This document shows, piece after piece, positions 1 through 5,442 of a DNA stretch of 7,894 nucleotides. Numbering within the stretch: the stretch's first letter is position 1; each line of letters begins with the position of its first letter. This DNA comes from Candidatus Gastranaerophilales bacterium (lineage in GTDB: Bacteria; Cyanobacteriota; Vampirovibrionia; Gastranaerophilales; Gastranaerophilaceae), in contig CALURE010000070.1 of assembly GCA_944323095.1 (NCBI GenBank), positions 1 through 7,894 on the forward strand. The letters run 5' to 3'. The notes under the pieces are model-generated. The model did not search any database. It saw only the letters and a program-made list of their open reading frames with translations, and had not been told where the DNA came from. A program made the position numbers and the translations under genes.

Positions 1-2
1 AT

Positions 3-869
3 GGTAAGAAGATAAGAAGATATGAGGGTAAGCTATTTTCTGTAAACAGCCTATCTTCCAATCCTCCTACCCTCCTAACCTCTACTAATCATTCAGGTGG
101 GAACGCTTCGCTTATCCCACCCTACGGTCTAAAAAAACGCACCGCGTTTACTCTAGCAGAAGGTGCTACGCACATAGCCCACTTTAACAATGTTCGTAAA
201 GCTGCATTTACATTGGCTGAGGTTTTAATCACACTTGGAATTATAGGTGTGGTTGCCGCGTTAACACTTCCGGCTTTAATCAATAATACGCAGAAAAAAG
301 AACTTGAAACTGCTTTAAAAAAACAGTATTCAGTACTGCAGCAGGCAATTTTTATGATTAAGAATGAAGAAGATCTTCCTTTTGATTATACAAATTACAG
401 AGGAACTTTCCTTAAAAAACTTGCAAAACAGTATAATGCAGGAATGGATTGCGGCTCTATACTCAATAATACCGGATGTGTTATAAAAAATGAAGACGGA
501 GTATTTGATTATTACAAAAGCTACACAGGCGGAAGTATTGCACAAATGTATTTTGATGACGGCGGCTTCATATCAACGGATGGAACAACTTTTTTTGTGG
601 AACAGGGTAGGCAAGCTGAACGTACTACAGGTTATCTCGTCTCTATAGATGTCAATGGCTATAAAAAACGTCCCAACAAAATGGGATACGATTTATTTAT
701 GTTTCAGATAACACAAGACGGCAAAGTACTGCCTATGGGAGCAGATGGAACATATTGGAAAACAAACAGAAAAACATACTGCAGTAATACATCTACAAGT
801 TCGAACAACGGATTTACCTGCAGTTACTATGCTATGACTGATAAAAACTATTTTAAGAATTTGAGATAA
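3..869 (+). CDS. Type IV pilin/pseudopilin-like protein with prepilin N-terminal motif (5' end open)
   Basis: Predicted type IV pilin or type II secretion pseudopilin, to be cleaved by prepilin peptidase and methylated, then anchored in the membrane or polymerised through its N-terminal helix. The motif A-FTLAEVLIT (codons from 204) has the conserved Glu at +5 and is followed by about 20 hydrophobic residues ending near LTLPALINN. A soluble domain of about 190 residues follows, with two cysteine pairs: bases 450-452 with 477-479, and 780-782 with 819-821. The segment from IDVNGYKKRPN to GYDLF resembles the conserved metal-binding-like loop of such pseudopilins. The first in-frame start-type codon is TTG at 213, but that lies inside the FTL motif, so it cannot be the true start. 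The frame is open from base 3 with no ATG, GTG or TTG before 213, so the start is probably upstream of the window. The leader contains a second FTLAE copy at 147-161. The exact pilus or secretion system is unknown. Confidence 0.8.
   Translation, partial: GKKIRRYEGKLFSVNSLSSNPPTLLTSTNHSGGNASLIPPYGLKKRTAFTLAEGATHIAHFNNVRKAAFTLAEVLITLGIIGVVAALTLPALINNTQKKELETALKKQYSVLQQAIFMIKNEEDLPFDYTNYRGTFLKKLAKQYNAGMDCGSILNNTGCVIKNEDGVFDYYKSYTGGSIAQMYFDDGGFISTDGTTFFVEQGRQAERTTGYLVSIDVNGYKKRPNKMGYDLFMFQITQDGKVLPMGADGTYWKTNRKTYCSNTSTSSNNGFTCSYYAMTDKNYFKNLR
96..121. repeat. Perfect 7-bp inverted repeat inside the pilin leader
   Basis: GGTGGGA (96-102) is the exact reverse complement of TCCCACC (115-121), with a 12-base GC-containing loop. 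It lies inside the open frame of the pilin leader. The surrounding 96-185 is about 52% G+C by hand count, clearly above the AT-rich gene body. It could form a hairpin in DNA or mRNA. No T-tract follows, so it does not look like a terminator. I infer that it may be part of a repeated leader cassette. Confidence 0.5.
147..227 (+). repeat. Duplicated FTLAE prepilin-site motif
   Basis: Two copies of the prepilin processing motif occur in one frame, 63 bases apart: TAFTLAEGATH (from 144) and AAFTLAEVLIT (from 204). Both have Ala at -1, Phe at +1 and Glu at +5. Only the second is followed by the hydrophobic helix that pilins need. The DNA of the two copies has diverged at synonymous sites (TTTACTCTAGCAGAA against TTTACATTGGCTGAG), so this is an old or protein-level duplication and not a recent copy. 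Confidence 0.7.
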
Positions 870-907
870 TGCCTTATCAAAATTTATGTAACAAAATTTG
901 TTTGTTG

Positions 908-913
908 TATAAT
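908..913 (+). promoter_or_regulatory. -10 box of the symporter promoter, possibly leaderless
   Basis: A perfect TATAAT ends only 7 bases before the ATG at 921, so initiation 6-8 bases downstream would start the transcript at or next to the start codon. No convincing -35 box lies 16-18 bases upstream; the best candidate, TTATGT at 884-889, is poor. A near-palindrome AACAAA-A-TTTGTT (890-902) abuts the box and could be an operator. The -10 match is clear, but its use is inferred. Confidence 0.5.
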
Positions 914-920
914 TAAATTG

Positions 921-2429
921 ATGAATTTAGACACAGCCATAGACACATTTTTATCACCAATAGCCGATAAAATTTCAGGGATAATTTTCAGTTCTATCAC
1001 CATTCACGGAGTGAAAATTGAATTTCTTGTTGCACTTTTAATGATTGCAGCATTTTATTTTACAATAAGAACAAAATTTATCGGAGTCTGGGGATTTAAA
1101 CACGCTTTACAGCTTATTACAAAAAATTATGAGCATAAAGACATACGTGTAAAAAAGAAGAAAGGCGAGGTATCATCTTTTCAAGCTCTGACTGCAACAA
1201 TTTCGGCATCAGCAGGTATAGGAAATGTTGCAGGATCTGCAGCTGCCGTATCAATAGGAGGCCCCGGAGTTATATTCTGGATGATTTTAGCAGGATTTTT
1301 CTCTATGGCTCTTAAATTTGCGGAAGTTCTTTTAGGACTTAAATTTAGAAAAGTCAATCCTGATGGAACAATTGCCGGCGGGCCTATGTATTATATAGAA
1401 GGCGCGCTCAAAAATAACAAATATATCGGTAAATTTGCTCCTCACCTTTCTAAAATTTATGCAGTATGCTGCATTTTTGCAATGATAGGCGGATGGAATT
1501 TATTCCAGATAAATGCAATGACAACCCAGATTACAGAGGTGACAGGCGGGAATAACAGTTTTTTTGCAAATCAGGGCTGGCTTTTAGGTTTAATTGTTGC
1601 TGTTATAACTTACTTTACTATTATCGGCGGGATTAAAGCAATCGGAAAATTTACATCCAAGGTTACACCTGTTATGTGTACTTTGTATGTTTTGACAGCT
1701 TTTGCTGTTTGCATTTATAATATCGGACATGTTCCTCATACATTCAGCGTAATTTTAAAAGAAGCATTTCATCCAAAAGCATTAGCAGGCGGATGGATGA
1801 TGTGCATGCTTTGGGGATTTCGCCGTGCAATGTTTGCAAACGAAGCAGGGCTTGGCACTGCACCGATTGCGTTTTCTGCCGTTAAAACGAATAACCCTGT
1901 CGCACAGGCATTTATTGCCATGCTTCAGCCGTTTGTTGATACTGTAATAGTCGGTTCTGCAACAGCTTTTGTTATAGTCGTTTCAGGCGAATACCTTCAT
2001 ACATCAGGAATTGCAGGTATCGAATTAACTTCAAAAGCATTCGGGACAGTATGCCCGTTTTTCCCGATTTTGTTAACATTTATGGCAAGCTGTTTTGTGC
2101 TTTCTACAATGCTTTGCGGCTCTTATTACGGAATTAAGGCCTGGAATTATTTATTCGGCGATACAAAATTGACAACACGCACTTTTCAGGTTATATATTG
2201 TATATTCATAATAATCGGTTCTGCCATGAACTTTAAAAGTATAATTAATCTATCTGATGCATTTACTTTATTCCTGGCTGTGCCAAACTTAATAGCAGTA
2301 TTCATGTTATCAGATGTAATCATGAAAGAACTAAAAAGATATTGCAAAAAATATAATGTAGGATTATTTAAAGAGGAGAGAGACGAAAATGAAGAAAGAT
2401 TGTCTGGAGATAGTAAGATCAAAGTGTGA
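921..2429 (+). CDS. Sodium:alanine/glycine symporter, AGCS family
   Basis: Inner-membrane secondary transporter of the alanine or glycine:cation symporter family (AGCS; AlsT/DagA type), which imports small neutral amino acids with Na+. It has 502 residues, within the usual range for the family. Family signatures are in order: GEVSSFQALTATISASAG followed by GIGNVAG (about residues 82-105), GGPG at 113-116, GGPMYYIEGAL from 153 and FANEAGLGTAPIA from 305. About ten hydrophobic spans run from residue 33 to 475, followed by a charged cytoplasmic tail rich in Glu and Lys. The ATG at 921 was chosen over the adjacent TTG at 918, and neither has a Shine-Dalgarno site. The last 41 bases overlap the uracil-DNA glycosylase start. 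The exact substrate (alanine or glycine) and ion cannot be read from the sequence. Confidence 0.93.
   Translation: MNLDTAIDTFLSPIADKISGIIFSSITIHGVKIEFLVALLMIAAFYFTIRTKFIGVWGFKHALQLITKNYEHKDIRVKKKKGEVSSFQALTATISASAGIGNVAGSAAAVSIGGPGVIFWMILAGFFSMALKFAEVLLGLKFRKVNPDGTIAGGPMYYIEGALKNNKYIGKFAPHLSKIYAVCCIFAMIGGWNLFQINAMTTQITEVTGGNNSFFANQGWLLGLIVAVITYFTIIGGIKAIGKFTSKVTPVMCTLYVLTAFAVCIYNIGHVPHTFSVILKEAFHPKALAGGWMMCMLWGFRRAMFANEAGLGTAPIAFSAVKTNNPVAQAFIAMLQPFVDTVIVGSATAFVIVVSGEYLHTSGIAGIELTSKAFGTVCPFFPILLTFMASCFVLSTMLCGSYYGIKAWNYLFGDTKLTTRTFQVIYCIFIIIGSAMNFKSIINLSDAFTLFLAVPNLIAVFMLSDVIMKELKRYCKKYNVGLFKEERDENEERLSGDSKIKV
2374..2378 (+). promoter_or_regulatory. Shine-Dalgarno site of the uracil-DNA glycosylase, inside the symporter gene
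   Basis: AGGAG, within a longer GAGGAGAGAG stretch, lies 10 bases before the ATG at 2389 and entirely within the symporter coding sequence. It supports this start codon, and the 41-nt overlap suggests co-transcription and probable translational coupling. Confidence 0.75.
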
Positions 2430-3048
2430 AAGCTGCACAGGATGCGCACTTGCAAAAACAAGAAAAAATGTTGTTTTTTCTGACGGAAACCCGTCAACTG
2501 CAAAAATAGTTCTTATCGGCGAAGCTCCCGGTGAAATGGAAGATGAAACAGGCAGACCGTTTGTTGGCCGCGCAGGACAACTTTTAGACAAATTTCTTTC
2601 TGATGCGGGAATCTCCAGAGACGAAGATGTTTACCTCATTAATACTGTAAAATGCAGACCTCCAGAAAACAGAGTTCCGACAGAAGAAGAACAAACTGCC
2701 TGCAGAAAATTTTTGAATGCACAAATTGATATAATTAACCCGAGAGCTATTGTTCTTTGCGGTGCAACAGCTTTGAAAACTTTTGTACAGCTTGATAAAA
2801 AACAAACAATCTCTAAAGTCAGAGGTCAATGGATGACTATTAACGTCGACGGGAAAGATTATAAAGCAATAACTATTTTCCACCCATCTTATCTTTTAAG
2901 AAACAATTCTATGGCAGACGGTTCACCAAGAAAATTGATGCAGGAAGATTTAACAAATATCAAAAATGAAATTTTACCTGACGTAGATCATTCTATGGAC
3001 AGCAACGATGTTGTCTTTATGGAACCGAGAGAAATAGCAATGGTATAA
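2389..3048 (+). CDS. udg: Uracil-DNA glycosylase, family 4 (4Fe-4S)
   Basis: Removes uracil from DNA and so starts base-excision repair of deaminated cytosine or misincorporated dUMP. It is cytoplasmic, 219 residues long, and full length for family 4. The four iron-sulfur cysteines have the family spacing: C16-x2-C19 and C89-x15-C105. The catalytic/water-activating motif GEAPGEMED starts at residue 44 and is followed by GRPFVGRAGQLLD, which fits the family 4 active site. The second active-site motif, HPSYLLRN, starts at H164. The start is supported by a strong AGGAG and by the N-terminal cysteine pair falling where the family has it. The gene overlaps the symporter by 41 nt and is probably co-transcribed with it, followed by a strong terminator. 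Family 4 enzymes are common in thermophiles and in many anaerobic or deep-branching bacteria. No residue that I checked is missing. Confidence 0.95.
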   Translation: MKKDCLEIVRSKCESCTGCALAKTRKNVVFSDGNPSTAKIVLIGEAPGEMEDETGRPFVGRAGQLLDKFLSDAGISRDEDVYLINTVKCRPPENRVPTEEEQTACRKFLNAQIDIINPRAIVLCGATALKTFVQLDKKQTISKVRGQWMTINVDGKDYKAITIFHPSYLLRNNSMADGSPRKLMQEDLTNIKNEILPDVDHSMDSNDVVFMEPREIAMV

Positions 3049-3061
3049 AAATCATATAAAT

Positions 3062-3103
3062 AAAAAAGTCCCTCTATTATTTTTTAACAGAGGGACTTTT
3101 TTT
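3062..3103. terminator. Bidirectional rho-independent terminator
   Basis: AAAAAAGTCCCTCT (3062-3075) pairs perfectly with AGAGGGACTTTTTT (3089-3102) around a 13-base AT-rich loop. There is a run of seven T at 3097-3103 for the plus strand and six A at 3062-3067, giving a U-tract on the minus strand. It ends the symporter-udg transcript, and from the other side the minus-strand 141-residue gene, whose stop codon is in the loop. Confidence 0.9.
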
Positions 3104-3502
3104 AAGGTATTCATGATAAGCTTTCAAAACGTCACCCAGTTCTTTTAAAACATTATATGTTTTATTATGACTGCATAAAAATATTGAAGCTTTATTTATA
3201 GCTTTTTCATCGGGACAAGAATAGGAAGGGACAAATAAATTTTTAATATTTTCCGGCAGTTTTTCCTTTAAATCCGCTATACGCTGACCGAAATCAAACA
3301 TCTTAGCGTTATGAGGATCTATCCAAAAAGCATTCTCTCTCATATATGATTTATTCAACAAAACTTTATCAGGTTGATTAACAATGTCGTTAAATGTAAA
3401 CACCCTTTTTTGCGTATTTTTTTCAATACCTTGCACTATTTCATACATCTTCACAAGCGGAATTCTCGTGTATTGAGTTTTTCGGACATGTATAAAATTC
3501 AT
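3077..3502 (-). CDS. Uncharacterised basic protein, 141 residues
   Basis: I do not recognise this protein. It is a soluble-looking, Lys-rich protein without a signal peptide or membrane span. It starts MNFIHVRKTQYTRI, has a central segment ending FWIDPHNAKMFDFGQRI, two cysteines in the stretch SYSCPDEKAINKASIFLCSH, and a helical C-terminus ending in KK. The ATG at 3502 is preceded by a modest AAGG about 8 bases upstream and by a TATAAT at 3535-3530. It follows the 421-residue membrane-protein gene by 72 bases on the same strand, so it may be the last gene of that unit or have its own promoter. Its last six codons form one arm of the terminator hairpin and the TAA stop is in the loop. Codon use looks like that of its neighbours. 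A function cannot be assigned. Confidence 0.75.
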   Translation of the reverse strand: MNFIHVRKTQYTRIPLVKMYEIVQGIEKNTQKRVFTFNDIVNQPDKVLLNKSYMRENAFWIDPHNAKMFDFGQRIADLKEKLPENIKNLFVPSYSCPDEKAINKASIFLCSHNKTYNVLKELGDVLKAYHEYLKKSPSVKK

Positions 3503-3529
3503 TATAATACCTTATGCTTCTTCATATTT

Positions 3530-3535
3530 ATTATA
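3530..3535 (-). promoter_or_regulatory. -10 box candidate for the 141-residue gene
   Basis: A perfect TATAAT on the minus strand, about 27 bases before the ATG at 3502, in the gap after the 421-residue gene. No good -35 box is present at 16-18 bases. In such AT-rich DNA a chance match is possible. Confidence 0.35.
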
Positions 3536-3574
3536 AAACCACACAAAAAATAATTTGCCATAAACAGAATTAAA

Positions 3575-4840
3575 CTACCTGTTAACTACATTTTCTGCAG
3601 GTACAAGCCCGGGTTCAAGATCTGAGCCGGTAACCAATTTCCTAAATGCAAACTGGGCTTTAGGAAGCATATAAGCAAGCAGAAAACTGCTTAAACCGAC
3701 ATTTGCCAAAATATTTGCGGATTTTGCAATTCTTGCTTTTTTCAAATAAACATTGAAATCACCTTTTTTTAATGATTTGTCTGCAAATTCTTTAATATCA
3801 TTCCTGAATTTTGCAAGATTTTTTATATCAACATATTCTCTCGGGTCTCTTATCCCGTTATCCAACATTTTGATTTTTTCAAATTTCTTTGCATATTTTA
3901 CAAAAAGGGTATCATTGTTTGCCGGATTATCAACAAATTTTAATAATTCGACAGCAGAATCATTTGCAGGAAGCTTTAATTTTCCGTTTCGAATTTGTCG
4001 GGCAAACTCTTTATCCGCAAGAATTACAGGATCTAATTCTACACCTGTTAGTTTATTCAAAAATTTTTCGATCCATTTTGGTGCAGCATAATTAAGAATC
4101 ATCATGCCTGTCATTTTAAATGCAAGATCATATCTTTCATTTTTGTTACGTGCGGTCGCAACACGGCCAACAGCATAGCCGCCGTCTGTCACAGCCATTT
4201 TATCCTGGGCGGAAAAATTTGCAGCTCTGGGAATCCAATTCCCTTCAAAGCTTATATTTTTCTGTTTAATAAATCTGTCTTTCTGCAGAAAACTAATCTG
4301 CTGCGATTTTTTTTCATCCGTTTTTTCTTTTCTTAACTTTTCAATTTTTCTGGAAGAAGACGCAAATATCAGCTTAGGGAGAATAAATCCCATAAATAAA
4401 ATCGGAATTGCCGTAGAGGCAACAAATTTTCCTGCAAGAAGTTTTTCATAAAGTCTTTTATTTTCCTTTGCTTTAATCAAATCCTTTACCGCATCAGGCG
4501 CAATATCTTTAAACTTTTTGATATTATAATCAATGCCTTGAATACCAGCTTCTTCTTTAAACAATTTTAAATTAACTTTGGGATTTAAACCTTTAGACTT
4601 TATATATTTATCACACAGCCAGCCGACAAGAGGAATTCCGCCAAGCCAGACAGCAGAAGTCGCATATTCATCCAAAAATCTTTCTCTTGCGGCTAAATAA
4701 GCAATTTCTTTTGATTCTTTTTTATTCTGGTCATATGTCATAGCAATTTTAACAGGGACTTCAATACAGCAGTCACGGATTATTAAAGGGTAAATGCTGC
4801 TATTGTTTCCGATTGCCGAAATGATACTTGTTACTGTCAT
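3575..4840 (-). CDS. Uncharacterised membrane protein, 421 residues
   Basis: No family recognised. Likely an integral or membrane-associated protein. Hydrophobic spans lie at about residues 62-76 (SAVWLGGIPLVGWL), 139-160 (VASTAIPILFMGFILPKLI) and 377-396 (ILANVGLSSFLLAYMLP), with a weaker amphipathic one near 244-256. A highly charged Lys/Glu segment (163-192) separates the first half from a middle region with TDGGYAVGRVATARNKNERYD. The two strongest spans share a pattern, hydrophobic stretch + LPK + FA + RK (about 147-166 and 385-401), suggesting a weak internal repeat. The ATG at 4840 is preceded by GGAG 10 bases upstream. It has no signal peptide. The next gene upstream on the strand is the YggU-like gene, with small ORFs in between. 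It may be lineage-specific to the host group. Confidence 0.8.
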   Translation of the reverse strand: MTVTSIISAIGNNSSIYPLIIRDCCIEVPVKIAMTYDQNKKESKEIAYLAARERFLDEYATSAVWLGGIPLVGWLCDKYIKSKGLNPKVNLKLFKEEAGIQGIDYNIKKFKDIAPDAVKDLIKAKENKRLYEKLLAGKFVASTAIPILFMGFILPKLIFASSSRKIEKLRKEKTDEKKSQQISFLQKDRFIKQKNISFEGNWIPRAANFSAQDKMAVTDGGYAVGRVATARNKNERYDLAFKMTGMMILNYAAPKWIEKFLNKLTGVELDPVILADKEFARQIRNGKLKLPANDSAVELLKFVDNPANNDTLFVKYAKKFEKIKMLDNGIRDPREYVDIKNLAKFRNDIKEFADKSLKKGDFNVYLKKARIAKSANILANVGLSSFLLAYMLPKAQFAFRKLVTGSDLEPGLVPAENVVNR

Positions 4841-4955
4841 TGTTATTCTTCTCCAATTCTTTCAAAATATAGTCTCTTAAGTGCTGTAATTCTCCTTGAA
4901 AGACTATTTTTAGCGGAATTGAAATTTTTCTTTTATTCTTTAAAGCACCAAACAA
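4800..4955 (-). CDS. Possible small ORF, 51 residues, overlapping the membrane-protein gene
   Basis: A minus-strand frame from TTG at 4955 to TAG at 4800 reads FGALKNKRKISIPLKIVF, then QGELQHLRDYILKELEKNNN and a short tail. This is a basic beginning followed by a good amphipathic helix, which looks more protein-like than chance for an intergenic stretch. It overlaps the start of the 421-residue gene by 41 nt, and that gene's GGAG lies inside it, as expected for translational coupling. The TTG start has only a weak AGGG upstream. The same frame upstream holds a 21-codon ORF (5027-4962) separated by two stops (TAG at 4964-4962 and TGA at 4958-4956), so the whole could instead be a decayed gene of about 75 codons. 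No homologue is recognised. Confidence 0.4.
   Translation of the reverse strand: MFGALKNKRKISIPLKIVFQGELQHLRDYILKELEKNNNDSNKYHFGNRKQ
4851..4854 (-). promoter_or_regulatory. Shine-Dalgarno site of the 421-residue membrane protein
   Basis: GGAG on the minus strand, 10 bases before the ATG at 4840. It supports this start over the internal Met at codon 34. Confidence 0.65.
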
Positions 4956-4977
4956 TCAACCCTATAGTCCTTCAAGG
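4869..4977. repeat. Degenerate 14-bp motif in three copies, two forming an inverted repeat
   Basis: CCTTGAAAGACTAT (4894-4907) and ATAGTCCTTCAAGG (4964-4977) are reverse complements with one mismatch, 56 bases apart. A weaker third copy, ATAGTCTCTTAAG (4869-4881), sits inverted to the first at 18 bases distance. The set spans the leader before the 421-residue gene. It could be an operator set, an RNA fold or remains of a repeat. Confidence 0.5.
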
Positions 4978-5027
4978 TCTATATGAAGATGAACACAATG
5001 CAATTTTAAAGAATTTATATTAGTCAT
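4962..5027 (-). CDS. Possible 21-residue leader peptide ORF
   Basis: ATG at 5027 to TAG at 4964-4962 encodes MTNINSLKLHCVHLHIDLEG plus Leu. It lies 46 bases after the YggU-like stop. A weak promoter-like pair, TTGCAA then TAACAT with 16 bases between, ends 6 bases before the ATG, which would give a leaderless message. It is in the same frame as the 51-residue ORF, with the codons TAG GGT TGA between them. It may be a leader peptide, the broken 5' half of a gene, or chance. Confidence 0.25.
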   Translation of the reverse strand: MTNINSLKLHCVHLHIDLEGL

Positions 5028-5073
5028 AATTTTATGTTAACACAAATAATCTGCTTTGCAATATATATGTAAA

Positions 5074-5367
5074 TTAAAATTCAACATTAAAACAGCTTTT
5101 AATTAAATCCAGTTTATTTTTTGAATTTTTAATTAAAATTGTCTTGTCTTTTGATGTTTCACCTTTAATTATTTCAATATATGACTTCGGAATCTTAAAA
5201 ATTTTAGAGAAATATTCAACTAATGCCTTATTGGCTTTTCCATCAACCGGCGGGGCTGTTATTTTTACTTTTACACTGCCGTCATCTGATTTTATAATTT
5301 CATTTTTGGACGCATTCGGTGCAATTCTCAACTTTATTATCAGCCCGTCCTTTGTTTCTTTAAACAT
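5074..5367 (-). CDS. YggU/DUF167 family protein (UPF0235)
   Basis: Small soluble protein of 97 residues, the normal length for the DUF167 (YggU, UPF0235) family, whose biochemical role is not established. The family core is clear: LRIAPNASKNEI near residues 13-24, then VKVKITAPPVDGKANKALVE with the signature AP-P-DGKAN, and the end segment SYIEIIKGETSKDKTILI. The ATG at 5367 is preceded by AAGGA (5380-5376) 8 bases upstream. It is transcribed divergently from the rel gene across a 75-base gap and may be the first gene of the minus-strand block. Confidence 0.92.
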   Translation of the reverse strand: MFKETKDGLIIKLRIAPNASKNEIIKSDDGSVKVKITAPPVDGKANKALVEYFSKIFKIPKSYIEIIKGETSKDKTILIKNSKNKLDLIKSCFNVEF

Positions 5368-5375
5368 TTTTATAA

Positions 5376-5380
5376 TCCTT
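5376..5380 (-). promoter_or_regulatory. Shine-Dalgarno site of the YggU-like gene
   Basis: AAGGA on the minus strand, 8 bases before the ATG at 5367. It fixes the start and shows that this genome does use Shine-Dalgarno initiation, in contrast to the adjacent rel gene. Confidence 0.65.
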
Positions 5381-5404
5381 ATGAATGAAATTACTTTATT
5401 TTAC

Positions 5405-5433
5405 TTGAAAAATTAAAATAAAATCTGTATGAT
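5405..5433 (+). promoter_or_regulatory. Sigma-70-type promoter of rel, probably leaderless
   Basis: TTGAAA (5405-5410) and TATGAT (5428-5433) are spaced by exactly 17 bases, each one mismatch from consensus. The -10 ends 9 bases before the ATG at 5443, so transcription would be expected to start at about 5440-5442, leaving at most a few untranslated bases. No Shine-Dalgarno site is present before the ATG. Confidence 0.65.
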
Positions 5434-5442
5434 TATTATATC

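Noticed and set aside
1..15. ATG at the first base of the window
   Set aside because: It is in another frame and gives only four codons before TAA; it does not feed the pilin frame.
213..215. TTG at 213 as the true start of the pilin-like gene
   Set aside because: It is the Leu of the FTLAE motif itself; starting there would remove the cleavage site. The frame is open further upstream.
855..907. Terminator after the pilin-like gene
   Set aside because: GATAA/TTATC makes only a 5-bp AT-rich stem without a following T-run; the nearby CAAAATTT direct repeat (878-885, 892-899) is too short to weigh in this composition.
2186..2883. Minus-strand frames across the symporter end and the udg gene
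   Set aside because: Both genes on the plus strand have clear family motifs, and the antisense frames have no start signals or recognisable motifs.
3753..4095. Plus-strand frames of 112 and 68 codons inside the 421-residue gene
   Set aside because: They are antisense, overlap each other, and show Phe/Ser-rich translations typical of shadow frames in AT-rich coding DNA.
5144..5416. 90-codon plus-strand frame opposite the YggU-like gene
   Set aside because: It is the antisense of a well-supported DUF167 gene and its hydrophobic Phe/Ile-rich translation is the usual shadow of a Lys/Glu-rich gene.
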